Positions 8,694-18,092 of a DNA stretch of 64,000 nucleotides are shown piece by piece. Positions within the stretch are counted from its first letter, which is position 1. Every line of letters begins with the position of its first letter. The notes beneath the pieces were generated by a model. It saw only the letters and a program-made list of their open reading frames with translations, did no database searches and was not told the DNA's origin. Origin of the DNA: Candidatus Peribacteraceae bacterium (lineage in GTDB: Bacteria; Patescibacteriota; Gracilibacteria; Peribacterales; Peribacteraceae). The translations under genes were made by a program, and so were the position numbers. The stretch spans positions 29,603 to 93,602 of the forward strand of contig JAQVVD010000001.1 in NCBI GenBank assembly GCA_028699155.1, written 5' to 3'.

Positions 8694-9578
8694 TCAGGAC
8701 TTCGTGAGACTCTTGAGTGCCTTGTAGATTTGTACGGTCGTGAGTTGGAAGAGCATAGTCGAGAGAGCGAGAAGGGCTCCGCTTGCCACGATGGCCGTCG
8801 GAACAGTCCGGGGATCAAACGTACGGGCAGCTTCTACGAGAAAACCGCTTAGTGCCATGGATGGCAGGAAGAGCAGTAATCCTGCCACAATGAAGTACCA
8901 CAGCACCTGCCATGTGTGGCCGTGCACAAGCTCCTTACTTCTCTGGAGCGATTCACGGTATTCCTTTCCTTCACAGATGATGATAACGGCGTAGAACGAC
9001 GTGCGAATTTTGTAGATGATTCCCGGTATGATGAGGAGGAGCATCCAGAGCAGCGTAAAAATATCCCGCAGAATGTTCGTGAGGAAGAGCGGAATCACGT
9101 AGTGCATCCCCTGCCTGCGCACCGAAGCGAAAGAGGAGCGATTCCGTCCCGCAGGACTCTTTACAATGCGTTCTCCCACCAGGAGAATGCAGGCCGTACC
9201 CCAGAGTATCCAGAGCCCGATGCCGATATTGATGAGCAACAGGAGTGCGATGAGCGGGGTCGGCGCGAGGCCAGTGACATAGATCATCCACTGGAAACTT
9301 GCAGAATTCTTTCCGGCAAATTCCGAGAGCATCAGTGTTATGCCTGATGGCAGCATGATCAGCCACAATAGAATGTGGTTCAGAACAGGCTGTTTGCGGT
9401 AGAAGTTCCAGGAATCGCCGATGAGGGAGAGAATTGAGGGAATGGGATTTGGGATTAGAATACTAGGGATTAGAATACTAGGGATTAGGGTTAGGAGCGC
9501 TTCTTTAAGTATTTCTCTGTATGCGCAGCCTTTACACGTTTGAGCTCGGCTTTCGGCAGTTCCATGAAGAGGTCCCAA
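8694..9578 (-). CDS. Multi-pass membrane protein of unknown function inside the V-ATPase operon; 5-prime end uncertain
   Basis: [28 protein letters not shown]...[60 protein letters not shown]-terminus reads through a heptad repeat ([19 protein letters not shown]) and overlaps the atpB 3-prime end. Confidence 0.7.
   Translation of the reverse strand: MGPLHGTAESRAQTCKGCAYREILKEALLTLIPSILIPSILIPNPIPSILSLIGDSWNFYRKQPVLNHILLWLIMLPSGITLMLSEFAGKNSASFQWMIYVTGLAPTPLIALLLLINIGIGLWILWGTACILLVGERIVKSPAGRNRSSFASVRRQGMHYVIPLFLTNILRDIFTLLWMLLLIIPGIIYKIRTSFYAVIIICEGKEYRESLQRSKELVHGHTWQVLWYFIVAGLLLFLPSMALSGFLVEAARTFDPRTVPTAIVASGALLALSTMLFQLTTVQIYKALKSLTKS
9441..9496 (+). repeat. Heptad repeat, GGGATTA flavour
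   Basis: GGGATTT GGGATTA GAATACTA GGGATTA GAATACTA GGGATTA GGGTTAG. Confidence 0.85.
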
Positions 9579-10921
9579 CCGATTGCGAGTGATTCGAAGA
9601 TCGAGCGGTTTTCCTCTTCGCCCTGTTTAATAAACTCCTTCTCAAACCGTTCTGCGAACTTGAGGTACGCTTTGTCTATGTCATTCAGCGAAGATTCGCC
9701 GAGGATGACTGCCAGTTCGCGTACTTCTACGCCTCGGGCGTACGCGGCAGTCAGCTGCGCATCCACGCCGCTATGGTCTTCGCGCGTCTTGCCCTCGCCC
9801 TGTGCTTTCGCCTTCAGGCGGGAGAGTGATCCCATCGGGATAATCGGGGGATACATGCCTTTCTGATGCAGGCCGCGATCCAGGCGGATCTGCCCTTCCG
9901 TGATGTATCCGGTCAGGTCCGGGATGGGGTGCGTCACGTCGTCTTCCGGCATCGTGAGGATTGGGATTTGCGTGATGGAGCCCTTCTTCCCGCGGATGCG
10001 TCCGGCGCGTTCGTAGATGGTTGCAAGGTCGGTGTACAGGTAGCCCGGGTAGCCGCGGCGACCAGGAACTTCCTTGCGTGCGGCAGAGACCTCGCGCAAC
10101 GCCTCACAGTAGTTGGTCATGTCCGTGAGGATGACCGTCACATGGTAGTCCTTCTCGTATGCCAGGTACTCCGCAACGGTCAGTGCGAGGCGCGGAGTGG
10201 CAATGCGTTCGACGACCGGGTTATCCGCCGTATTCAGGAAGAGCACGGCGCGGGAGAGCGCCCCGGTCTTCTCGAATTCACGCTGGAAGTACTGTGCTTC
10301 CTCGAATGTCACGCCCATCGCGGCAAAGACCACTGCGAACTTCTCGTCTTCTTGCCCGGCCTTCTGCCCTCCATCCTGAGATTCGCCTTTTGCCATTTCC
10401 TCCTCCGTGAGCACGCGCGCCTGGCGTGCGATCTGTGCGGCAAGGCGGTTATGGGGCAAGCCTGCGCCGGAGAAGATCGGCAGTTTCTGCCCTCGCACCA
10501 GCGTGTTTAAGACGTCGATTGTGGAGATGCCTGTCTGGATGAAGTCATCCGGATACTCGCGCGTGAATGGGTTGATCGGCGTTCCGTTGATATCGAGCTT
10601 CTTCTCGGGGACGATTTCCGGTCCTCCATCGATGGGCCGCCCCGAGCCGGAGAAGATGCGCCCGAGGATATCCTCAGAAACTCCGATTTCGAATGTGCGT
10701 TGCAGGAAGCGGATTTTCGTTCCTTCGGTCTGGGCGCCCTGTGCGCTTTCGAAGAGCTGCACGATGGCGAGCCCCTCGCGGGCTTCCAGCACTTTCCCGA
10801 GGCGCTTCTGCCCGTCTGGGAGTTCAATTTCGCAGAGCTCGTCGTAGCTTACGCCTTCCACTCCTTTCACAATGAGGAGCGGTCCGGCGATGTCAGTGAC
10901 TGTCTTGTAGGCGGTAGACAT
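9491..10921 (-). CDS. atpB: V/A-type ATP synthase subunit B
   Basis: [34 protein letters not shown]...[34 protein letters not shown]. Confidence 0.96.
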   Translation of the reverse strand: MSTAYKTVTDIAGPLLIVKGVEGVSYDELCEIELPDGQKRLGKVLEAREGLAIVQLFESAQGAQTEGTKIRFLQRTFEIGVSEDILGRIFSGSGRPIDGGPEIVPEKKLDINGTPINPFTREYPDDFIQTGISTIDVLNTLVRGQKLPIFSGAGLPHNRLAAQIARQARVLTEEEMAKGESQDGGQKAGQEDEKFAVVFAAMGVTFEEAQYFQREFEKTGALSRAVLFLNTADNPVVERIATPRLALTVAEYLAYEKDYHVTVILTDMTNYCEALREVSAARKEVPGRRGYPGYLYTDLATIYERAGRIRGKKGSITQIPILTMPEDDVTHPIPDLTGYITEGQIRLDRGLHQKGMYPPIIPMGSLSRLKAKAQGEGKTREDHSGVDAQLTAAYARGVEVRELAVILGESSLNDIDKAYLKFAERFEKEFIKQGEEENRSIFESLAIGWDLFMELPKAELKRVKAAHTEKYLKKRS

Positions 10922-10926
10922 GGGTG

Positions 10927-10973
10927 AGAGGGATAGGGATTAGGGATGAGAGTACGAGAGATACGGATTAGGC
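10927..10973 (+). repeat. Heptad repeat, GGGATTA flavour
   Basis: GAGGGAT AGGGATT AGGGATG AGAGTACG AGAGATA CGGATTA GG between atpA and atpB. Confidence 0.7.
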
Positions 10974-12779
10974 GGCAGCTGCAATTTCCTGCTGTCGCAC
11001 GGAGACATTGGATGAGCCTGCCTTGAGCGCAGCGATCTGTTGGCGGATTTCTTTTTCCAGCGCATCGAACTTTTCTTCCGCCCCCTCCTCTGGCCAGAAA
11101 CTCATTCCGGCTATCTCCTCTTTGGCTGGCAAGCTCTGCAGCTTTTTGAAGTCGAAGTCTTCCTGCTCAACGATTTCCTGCGCAGCTTCCATGAAGGTCA
11201 GGATCGCCCGGATCATGCGGTACTGTTTCCTGAGTGATGTGTACGCATCGACCCTGTCGAATGCGTTCTGGAAGAGAAAGTCTTCGCGGATCATCTGTGC
11301 GGTTGCCAGCGTGAGCTGCTCGCGCGGAGAGAGCGCATCCGTTCCAACCAGGCGAACGATTTCTTCCAGTTTGCTCTCCTCCTGCAGCAGCCCCGAGGCG
11401 ATGGTGCGGTTCGCAACGAAGTCTTCCGCAATTTCCTTGCTGTAGTAGTCCGCCAGATTATCTACGTAGAGCGAGTAGCTCTGCAGCCAGTTGATGGATG
11501 GGTAGTGGCGTTTGTACGCGAGTTTCGCATCCAACGCCCAGAACACTTTCGTCACGCGCAAGGTGTTCTGTGTTACCGGCTCAGAGAAGTCTCCGCCCGG
11601 AGGGGATACCGCTCCAATGACAGAGAGCGACCCCCTTCGGTCTTCACCGCCAAGACACTCCACCGCTCCGGCGCGCTCGTAGAATCCCGCTGTGCGGGAA
11701 CCAAGGTATGCTGGGTATCCTTCTTCACCCGGCATTTCTTCCAGGCGCCCGGACATCTCACGCATGGCTTCCGCCCAGCGTGAAGTGGAGTCCGCCATCA
11801 GTGCGACGTCGTATCCCATATCGCGGTAGTACTCCGCGATTGTGATGCCTGTATAGACGCTCGCTTCGCGCGCGGCTACCGGCATGTTACTGGTGTTTGC
11901 TATGAGCACCGTTCGTTTCATCAGCGGCTCTCCCGTATTCGGATCTTGCAGTTCCGGAAATTCTTTGAGTACGTCCGTCATCTCGTTCCCGCGCTCGCCG
12001 CACCCGATGTAAACGATCACCTGCGCATTGCAGAATTTCGCGAGGCTCTGCTGCGTCACCGTCTTTCCGGCGCCGAAGGGGCCGGGGATCGCGCCGGCGC
12101 CGCCGCGTGCGATTGGGAAGAGCGTGTCTAAGATGCGCATTCCCGTTACGAGCGGTTCGTTCGGGCGGCGTTTGCGCGCATAGGGGCGCGGAATGCGAAT
12201 CGGCCATTTCTGCAGCATTGCTACCTCCTTTACGCCGTCCGCCGTCTCGATCGTTGCGACGATTTGCTCGATGGTGAATGATCCGGATTCAATTTGTTTT
12301 ACTGTGCCGTCCATGTGCGGCGGCACCATCACTCTGTGCTCGATGAGCGTCGTTTCCTGCACCGTTCCGAGCACGTCTCCTTCCTGCACGGCGTCTCCCG
12401 ACTTCTTTGTCGCTTTGAATTCCCACTTCGTTGAACGGCTGAGTGCCGGCACGTTGATGCCGCGCGGGATGAAGGGGCTCCTCGCCTCTTCTTCAATGAG
12501 TTTCAGCGGGCGCTGAATGCCATCGTAGAACGTGGTCAGCAGTCCCGGCGCCAGTTCCACCGAGAGGGTTTCTCCGGTGAGGGTTACGGGTTCGCCCGGT
12601 CCGATGCCGCTCGTTTCCTCATAGACCTGGATAGAGGCATTGTCGCCGTGCAGCTCGATCACCTCGCCGATGAGGTTCTCTTTGGACACGCGGACGACCT
12701 CGTACATCTTGGCATTCTTCATGCCTTTTGCCACGACGAGCGGGCCGGCGACCTTGATGATTGTTCCTTGCGTAGACAT
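10968..12779 (-). CDS. atpA: V/A-type ATP synthase catalytic subunit A
   Basis: GAGAIPGPFGAGKTVTQQSLAKFCNAQVIVYIGCGERGNEMTDVLKEFPEL. Confidence 0.97.
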   Translation of the reverse strand: MSTQGTIIKVAGPLVVAKGMKNAKMYEVVRVSKENLIGEVIELHGDNASIQVYEETSGIGPGEPVTLTGETLSVELAPGLLTTFYDGIQRPLKLIEEEARSPFIPRGINVPALSRSTKWEFKATKKSGDAVQEGDVLGTVQETTLIEHRVMVPPHMDGTVKQIESGSFTIEQIVATIETADGVKEVAMLQKWPIRIPRPYARKRRPNEPLVTGMRILDTLFPIARGGAGAIPGPFGAGKTVTQQSLAKFCNAQVIVYIGCGERGNEMTDVLKEFPELQDPNTGEPLMKRTVLIANTSNMPVAAREASVYTGITIAEYYRDMGYDVALMADSTSRWAEAMREMSGRLEEMPGEEGYPAYLGSRTAGFYERAGAVECLGGEDRRGSLSVIGAVSPPGGDFSEPVTQNTLRVTKVFWALDAKLAYKRHYPSINWLQSYSLYVDNLADYYSKEIAEDFVANRTIASGLLQEESKLEEIVRLVGTDALSPREQLTLATAQMIREDFLFQNAFDRVDAYTSLRKQYRMIRAILTFMEAAQEIVEQEDFDFKKLQSLPAKEEIAGMSFWPEEGAEEKFDALEKEIRQQIAALKAGSSNVSVRQQEIAAAA

Positions 12780-12815
12780 TGGGAATTGGGGGATAGGGTT
12801 GGGATGGGCTTAGGA
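12780..12815 (+). repeat. Degenerate heptad repeat, GGGATTA flavour, atpA leader
   Basis: TGGGAATTGGGGGATAGGGTTGGGATGGGCTTAGG. Confidence 0.45.
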
Positions 12816-12989
12816 TTGCGGAGGTTCTCTCCTGCTTAGGATGTGTGCGACACGTGCTCTATCAAGTGCTTCCTGCTCTTCGACCGTGCGTGGATCGAGT
12901 GCTTCCATCAGCTGGATTCTCGGTTCCAGATCGGAGGATCCTGCTTCTGTGAGGAGAGCTTCCGTTCTTTCAGTGATACTGCGTGTCAT
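12810..12989 (-). CDS. Small hypothetical protein (59 aa) between V-ATPase F and A
   Basis: Manual translation MTRSITERTEALLTEAGSSDLEPRIQLMEALDPRTVEEQEALDRARVAHILSRREPPQS*; below the ORF-track cutoff; fills the F-A gap in the operon. Confidence 0.5.
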   Translation of the reverse strand: MTRSITERTEALLTEAGSSDLEPRIQLMEALDPRTVEEQEALDRARVAHILSRREPPQS

Positions 12990-13000
12990 AAGGAGAGGGG

Positions 13001-13354
13001 TTACTGGAGAATGTCCGTGCCCACGGCGCGTTCCACGATGCGCTTGAGGCGCGCCAGGCCGTAGCCCGTGGAGCCTTTGTGGGACGGAAGCGGGATAATG
13101 GCGGGTAAGGCGCCGCGAGCGAGTTTCTTCTCATCATCGGGAGAAATCCCGTTCGCGAGGTCTTCTGTAATAAAGACGATTGCGTACTCATTCCTCTCTA
13201 CCCCCTTCTCGTCGGTGAGCATTTTTCTCTTGAGCATGAAGAGTGCTTCTACCGCTTCCTCCGCGTTCTTTGCCGGTATGGCGTCTGTTCCAAGGAGCGA
13301 GAATCCTGCGATTGCTTCCGGCGAGCCGATGATGGCGATCTTGAAGGAAGGCAT
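13001..13354 (-). CDS. atpF: V/A-type ATP synthase subunit F
   Basis: MPSFKIAIIGSPEAIAGFSLLGTDAIPAKNAEEAVEAL...YAIVFITEDLANGI; position between C and A. Confidence 0.9.
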   Translation of the reverse strand: MPSFKIAIIGSPEAIAGFSLLGTDAIPAKNAEEAVEALFMLKRKMLTDEKGVERNEYAIVFITEDLANGISPDDEKKLARGALPAIIPLPSHKGSTGYGLARLKRIVERAVGTDILQ

Positions 13355-14362
13355 CTACGAGAGGAAGTGCGTGGAAGGGATGAATGGTGGGAGTATTTTC
13401 TTGATTTCCTGGGGGGGCAGGCCATTTGCTTTCCCGATGAGTATTGTACGCATCAGAAAGATGTTGGAGAGAGCAATAGCGGCGAATGCGAAGAGCGGTT
13501 CAATGCTCATGGGGATGTTCCACATGTCTGCGATGTCCTGTGCGAGGACGCTGGCGCAGGTTCGCTCGAGAGCGATAGGGTCTTCGCCCAACTTCTCAAT
13601 GCTTTCTGCCAGTTCGTACGGGAGCGAGGAACGGTTGATGGCGCTCAGGACGTTCGCCCGTCCGCCGAGGAGCTGGTGGACCGGGATTTCTCCGCCGGCA
13701 AGCAATGCATCACTCACTGCGCTTTCATCGTAGTTGCGCAGTGACGTACGGATGTTCGTCAAGTCGATCCCATGCCGGACGTACCGGCGGATGAGAGAAC
13801 TCCCGCTTGCCTGTGCCAGGCGGAGCTTTAACTGTGCGGCGAATTGCGTACAGCAAGCATCGATGTGCTGTGGGGTAGGAGACGGGAGCGCGCGCATTTC
13901 CTGTACGAATGCAGTGAGATACGAGGGGAGAGACTCATCCTGTTCCCCTCTGGCCAGCGCACGCAGCGCGGCTGGGGCATACGCTGTCATCGGAGGTTCC
14001 GGAGCCTCGCTCACTGCGGACGTGAGTCCGTGAAAGTCCTTGAGGAGGTAGCTTAACAGCGCCATGTCTCCGCTAAGCCAGAGGATATGGAACACGGGTC
14101 TCTGTTCTACCGGTGACATTTGTTCCACTTCACGGCGCACCCAGGCCCCCAGCGCTTGCAGGATTGACTCGCCTCTGGTGAGGTCCTGATCGATCTTGCT
14201 TGTGAATTTTAGCTCTGTGAAAATCTTCTCCACTTCTTCCCTCCCGTGCGTTCCCAGAAGCCGGTCTGTGTCCGATTGATCGAGCAACAGCTGCTGCAAG
14301 ACGCCTGTCCTGCCATAGGCGTAGGCGAATTTCTGGCCGATGAGAGACGCGAGTTGAGACAT
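13355..14362 (-). CDS. atpC: V/A-type ATP synthase subunit C
   Basis: KFAYAYGRTGVLQQLLLDQSDTDRLLGTHG...YDLTNIRTSLRNYDE-like C subunit repeats; operon position. Confidence 0.85.
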   Translation of the reverse strand: MSQLASLIGQKFAYAYGRTGVLQQLLLDQSDTDRLLGTHGREEVEKIFTELKFTSKIDQDLTRGESILQALGAWVRREVEQMSPVEQRPVFHILWLSGDMALLSYLLKDFHGLTSAVSEAPEPPMTAYAPAALRALARGEQDESLPSYLTAFVQEMRALPSPTPQHIDACCTQFAAQLKLRLAQASGSSLIRRYVRHGIDLTNIRTSLRNYDESAVSDALLAGGEIPVHQLLGGRANVLSAINRSSLPYELAESIEKLGEDPIALERTCASVLAQDIADMWNIPMSIEPLFAFAAIALSNIFLMRTILIGKANGLPPQEIKKILPPFIPSTHFLS

Positions 14363-14365
14363 GAA

Positions 14366-14935
14366 TTACGAGTTCGGGGAGAACAGAGCTTTCGCCGCTT
14401 CGACTTCCGTCTGCGGGCGCAGGTAGGAGGCGACCAGGTGCTCGAATGTGCAATCGTGCTCTTCTCTTTCTGAAACAAAGAGGAAACCTCCTACAGATTC
14501 AATCGGCTTGCCGAATGCGAATCGCTCTGAGGGGGCAATGTGCCTGAGTATGGTTTCATGCGCTTTGCTCGGGCGGATTTCTCCGTTCCCTTTGATGGTT
14601 TGCAGGTGTTTCTTCAGCAGTGTTTCTACCTCCTTCTCCTGTGAGGGCAGCGCAGCGAGCTTCTGCAATACGAGTGCGTAGAGGGTATCCAGGAGCTCCT
14701 GCTTCTTCTTTAGTTCCGCGTTCCTGCGCGTCATCGTGCTATGTGACACTGCTTTCATATGCAGCTGCTTCCTGCGCTCCTCCTTTTGCCCCGCAATTTC
14801 CTGTTTCCGCTTTGCGATGCGCCGTTCACTTTCTTCCCTCATGAGAGAAATACGCTTCTGATGGAGGGAACGCTCTTGAGAGATCTGTTCATCTGCCTGT
14901 GCGCTGATTGCAGCGAGAATATTGGAGAGGGCCAT
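14366..14935 (-). CDS. atpE: V/A-type ATP synthase subunit E
   Basis: Coiled N-terminus (AQADEQISQERSLHQKRISLMREESERRIAKRKQEIAGQKEERRKQLHMKAVSHSTMTRRNAELKKKQELLDTLY); operon position. Confidence 0.85.
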   Translation of the reverse strand: MALSNILAAISAQADEQISQERSLHQKRISLMREESERRIAKRKQEIAGQKEERRKQLHMKAVSHSTMTRRNAELKKKQELLDTLYALVLQKLAALPSQEKEVETLLKKHLQTIKGNGEIRPSKAHETILRHIAPSERFAFGKPIESVGGFLFVSEREEHDCTFEHLVASYLRPQTEVEAAKALFSPNS

Positions 14936-14971
14936 GGTTGGGAGGATGAAGAGGAAGAGGGAGAAAGGCTC

Positions 14972-15568
14972 TTACCCGAGGATTGCCGGGCTGACGAATA
15001 TCAGCATGAAGAGCGAGATCAGGAATCCAAGCAGTGCGTACGTCTCTACCAGAGCAGCAAGCACGATGACTTTTCCTGCGAGCTTGTCATCCTTTGCAAG
15101 CATATGCATACCGGCGCTACAGACTTTTGCCTGATAGGGGGCAGAGGTCATGCACGTAAATGCGACTGGCATGAATGCGGCAAAGAGTGCGAGACCTTGT
15201 CCTGGGTTGATGACTACTTCACCGGAGACAACCGGTCCGTAGAACACCACCATGAACAGGAAGGAAATTACCATTCCGTAGAGCCCCTGGGAACCGGGGA
15301 GCACTGCGAGGGTTATCACCTTTCCTGCCAGTTCCGGTTTCTCTGTCAGGAGTCCGGAGCCTGCCTGGCCGACGGCGCTCACTCCGAGGATGGAGCCGAT
15401 ACAGGAGGCGAATGTCGCTATTGCAGCGCCGAAGAAAGCGATTGCCAGACCCCACGGGTTTCCCATGACTGCTTGTGCTGCCGCCGGAACAGCAGACGGT
15501 TCCTGGGCGAATGCCATGGCAGGCGCGAGGAGTGCTGCCGCGAGCGAGAAGGAAGTAGAAGTTCTCAT
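14972..15568 (-). CDS. atpK: V-type ATP synthase proteolipid subunit K (duplicated hairpin, four TM)
   Basis: MRTSTSFSLAAALLAPAMAFAQ...GSILGVSAVGQAGSGLLTEKPELAGKVITLAVLPGSQGLYGMVISF...LAKDDKLAGKVIVLAALVETYALLGFLISLFML. Confidence 0.93.
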   Translation of the reverse strand: MRTSTSFSLAAALLAPAMAFAQEPSAVPAAAQAVMGNPWGLAIAFFGAAIATFASCIGSILGVSAVGQAGSGLLTEKPELAGKVITLAVLPGSQGLYGMVISFLFMVVFYGPVVSGEVVINPGQGLALFAAFMPVAFTCMTSAPYQAKVCSAGMHMLAKDDKLAGKVIVLAALVETYALLGFLISLFMLIFVSPAILG

Positions 15569-15599
15569 AGAGAGAGGGAGAAAAAGAATAAGAGAAGAA

Positions 15600-17543
15600 T
15601 TAAGACGTCGTTCGGTGGAAAGGGGAGAAAGGCTTTCCTCCCCCCTCGAAGAATTGCGAGAAGAATTCGATGAATTGCAGGCGACCAGAATGAATGAAGC
15701 TGCCCAATGTATTGAGTGCAATGCTCACCAGGTGACCGCCGAGGAAGATGACGATGATAATCGGAATCGCCAGAAAAATCGGGAAGAGGTTCCCGATCGC
15801 AAGAGCGACCTGGTTGATCGCTCCTGCAATCGATCCTGTTACGAGACCGAGCGCCATGATGCGCAGGTAGCTCAGGCCGTTGCTGAGGAGGCTGATGCAG
15901 AAGTTGACGAATCCCAGCGCTCCCGTCAGCGGCCGCACATACCATGGTGATCCATATCCTTTGCCCCAGACGAGCAATGTAACAGATGCGTACATGCAGT
16001 AGAGTGCGATTTGGTGCAAAGATTCTATTTTTAACAGGATGACGGCGCCGAGGAAAATCGCGCTCCCGAGCAGGATGTGCGACGTAAAGTCCTGCCAGAA
16101 TGCCTGCAGGAATTTCCCATGGATTACCTTGTGCCATCCCGCCAGGAAAATGCCGTAGAAGATGTGCGTGATTCCCAGGATGAGAGACAGGTACATCAGG
16201 AAGTTAATGCCTGACTTATCGGTGAGATTCCAGATCTGCCCCTTGTAGAGGGTCACGCCTTCCGCTGTTTGCCGCGTAAAAATAGCAGGGGCACTCTCCG
16301 GTACTATGCCGAACCATCCGCCGAACGGGATGGAGACGAAGAATGTCACGATGCCCGCGAAGAAGAGGAGCCACGGCAGCCGCGCCTCCTGAACGGATTT
16401 CTTGGACTTCAGGATGTAGGCGCCGAATATGAGTGCGAGTACGAGTCCGTACCCCGCGTCCGTAAGGCAGAGCGCGAAGAAGAAGATGAAGAAGAGCGAC
16501 AGTGATGCCGTGGGGTCTGCTTCTGTTGCGAGGGGCAGTCCGTACAGCGTGGTGACACTCTCAAATGGGGTGACCCATCGTGGGTTCCTGAGTGCTACAG
16601 GCGGGTCCTCTCCCTCATCAGGTTTCACTCTCAGCAGCGTAATTGCTTTGGATATTTTTTGCAGTTTGCTTTCCACAATCGCCACCCTGTTACGCGGCAT
16701 CCATCCCAGCAACGTACAAGTCGTCTCTGTTTCACTCATCGCCTCGCGCACTACCTGCTTCTCATCCAGCCATCGCATGAAGCGCGCCGCTTTCATGAGA
16801 TTCGGGAGTTCGACTGAGAGGCGCGCCCGCGCCCGGGCATTCTGTTCTTTCTGCCGCAGAGCTTCCTTCTTCCTCAGAATAGCTTTCTCATACTGTTCGG
16901 CTGCCCTGCCTTCCAGCACGGGCAGTTCCACCGTAGACCACCCCAATTCGGTGGCACATTCTTCGAATGCCGCCGCATCTTTTTTCCATATATGGGTGAC
17001 GCAGTAGGCAAGATTTTTTGCATTTCCAATGCATGTGAATTCGGAGCGGGGGAACGAGTGCGCAAACTGGTCTTCCATTGCAGGGATCATTGCTTCCGGC
17101 AGCGTGCCTAACATACGTTTCGTGTTCGCCGTCTCATCTGCCGCATTCAGCGCATATGGGAGCCTCATCCACGGCTCCAGTGCCGTGCAAATTGTTTCTG
17201 CCTCTTGCATGTCCCGTTCGGCCACGGAATCGCTCTCCTCTAATTTCTGCAATTCATCCACAATCCCGCGTACATCGGTGCGCAATGCCGCCCGCGTGAT
17301 CTCTTCCGCGGATTGCGGTTTCGCTGCGATGGCAAGCACAGACTGATCTGCCACTGCCTTGAGCGTTTCGATGGCAAATTTCAGGTCTGCGGCGCGGAAT
17401 GCGACTTCTGTGTGGTCAATCGGGACGGGCTGTTTCGCTTCGCGCACTTCCAACACTCCTTCTTCGTGCAGAAGCTCCAGCAGTTCCTCCTTGAGCGATC
17501 TCATGGCAAGGATGGCCACCTTTTGCATTGCAACAATTGCCAT
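15600..17543 (-). CDS. atpI: V/A-type ATP synthase subunit I (a-subunit)
   Basis: Long coiled N-half plus multi-TM C-half with TDAGYGLVLALIFGAYIL, GLSYLRIMALGLVTGSIAGAINQVA, GGHLVSIALNTLGSFIHSGRLQFIEFFSQFFEGGGKPFSPF. Confidence 0.95.
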   Translation of the reverse strand: MAIVAMQKVAILAMRSLKEELLELLHEEGVLEVREAKQPVPIDHTEVAFRAADLKFAIETLKAVADQSVLAIAAKPQSAEEITRAALRTDVRGIVDELQKLEESDSVAERDMQEAETICTALEPWMRLPYALNAADETANTKRMLGTLPEAMIPAMEDQFAHSFPRSEFTCIGNAKNLAYCVTHIWKKDAAAFEECATELGWSTVELPVLEGRAAEQYEKAILRKKEALRQKEQNARARARLSVELPNLMKAARFMRWLDEKQVVREAMSETETTCTLLGWMPRNRVAIVESKLQKISKAITLLRVKPDEGEDPPVALRNPRWVTPFESVTTLYGLPLATEADPTASLSLFFIFFFALCLTDAGYGLVLALIFGAYILKSKKSVQEARLPWLLFFAGIVTFFVSIPFGGWFGIVPESAPAIFTRQTAEGVTLYKGQIWNLTDKSGINFLMYLSLILGITHIFYGIFLAGWHKVIHGKFLQAFWQDFTSHILLGSAIFLGAVILLKIESLHQIALYCMYASVTLLVWGKGYGSPWYVRPLTGALGFVNFCISLLSNGLSYLRIMALGLVTGSIAGAINQVALAIGNLFPIFLAIPIIIVIFLGGHLVSIALNTLGSFIHSGRLQFIEFFSQFFEGGGKPFSPFHRTTS

Positions 17544-17942
17544 TTATACGTTCAGAAGGGATGCAGGTTCCATGAGTTTCTTCACAAGTCTTTCCGCCAG
17601 AGGCTCTGCGTTTTGCCCGTACAACGCCTCCAGGTGTTTCGCGGTTTCGGCGGCTTCACCCTCCGCGATTTTCAGCAGGGGAGAAAGAGTTTCCTCCTTG
17701 TATTTCTTCAAATCCCCCTTCGCCTTCTCACGCAGTTCCTGTTCGGCTTCGTACTCTTTCTTCGCGCAGGACTGCCGAGATTCTTCTTCCGCCTTTCGCA
17801 TTGCGTCAATCTCTATTTGCACGCGCGCTTTCTCCCGCTGTTCCGTGGCGATGATCTGATCGAACGGAGTATCTCCCTGAGCCGTTTCTGCGGGATTGGT
17901 AGCTATTTTTTGGCTTTTGGAAGCCGATTTTTTAGCAATCAT
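17544..17942 (-). CDS. V/A-type ATP synthase peripheral stalk subunit (G/H-like)
   Basis: Helical charged protein, first gene of the operon: QIIATEQREKARVQIEIDAMRKAEEESRQSCAKKEYEAEQELREKAKGDLKKYKEE. Confidence 0.75.
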   Translation of the reverse strand: MIAKKSASKSQKIATNPAETAQGDTPFDQIIATEQREKARVQIEIDAMRKAEEESRQSCAKKEYEAEQELREKAKGDLKKYKEETLSPLLKIAEGEAAETAKHLEALYGQNAEPLAERLVKKLMEPASLLNV

Positions 17943-18026
17943 ACGTTCAGTTGTTAAAGCGCGCGGAATCTACAGAAGCCGCGGGAAAAAATCAAGGCTC
18001 TTTAGGGCTGCAATTCCGAAAATTCT

Positions 18027-18040
18027 CTAGAAAATTCTAG
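18027..18040. promoter_or_regulatory. Palindrome CTAGAA-AA-TTCTAG upstream of the V-ATPase operon
   Basis: CTAGAAAATTCTAG in the ~150 bp intergenic region preceding the first operon gene. Confidence 0.35.
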
Positions 18041-18092
18041 GTATTTCGACAGCTCCATCCCATGTGTTCTAACAGTCGAATGTGCTCTTTTC

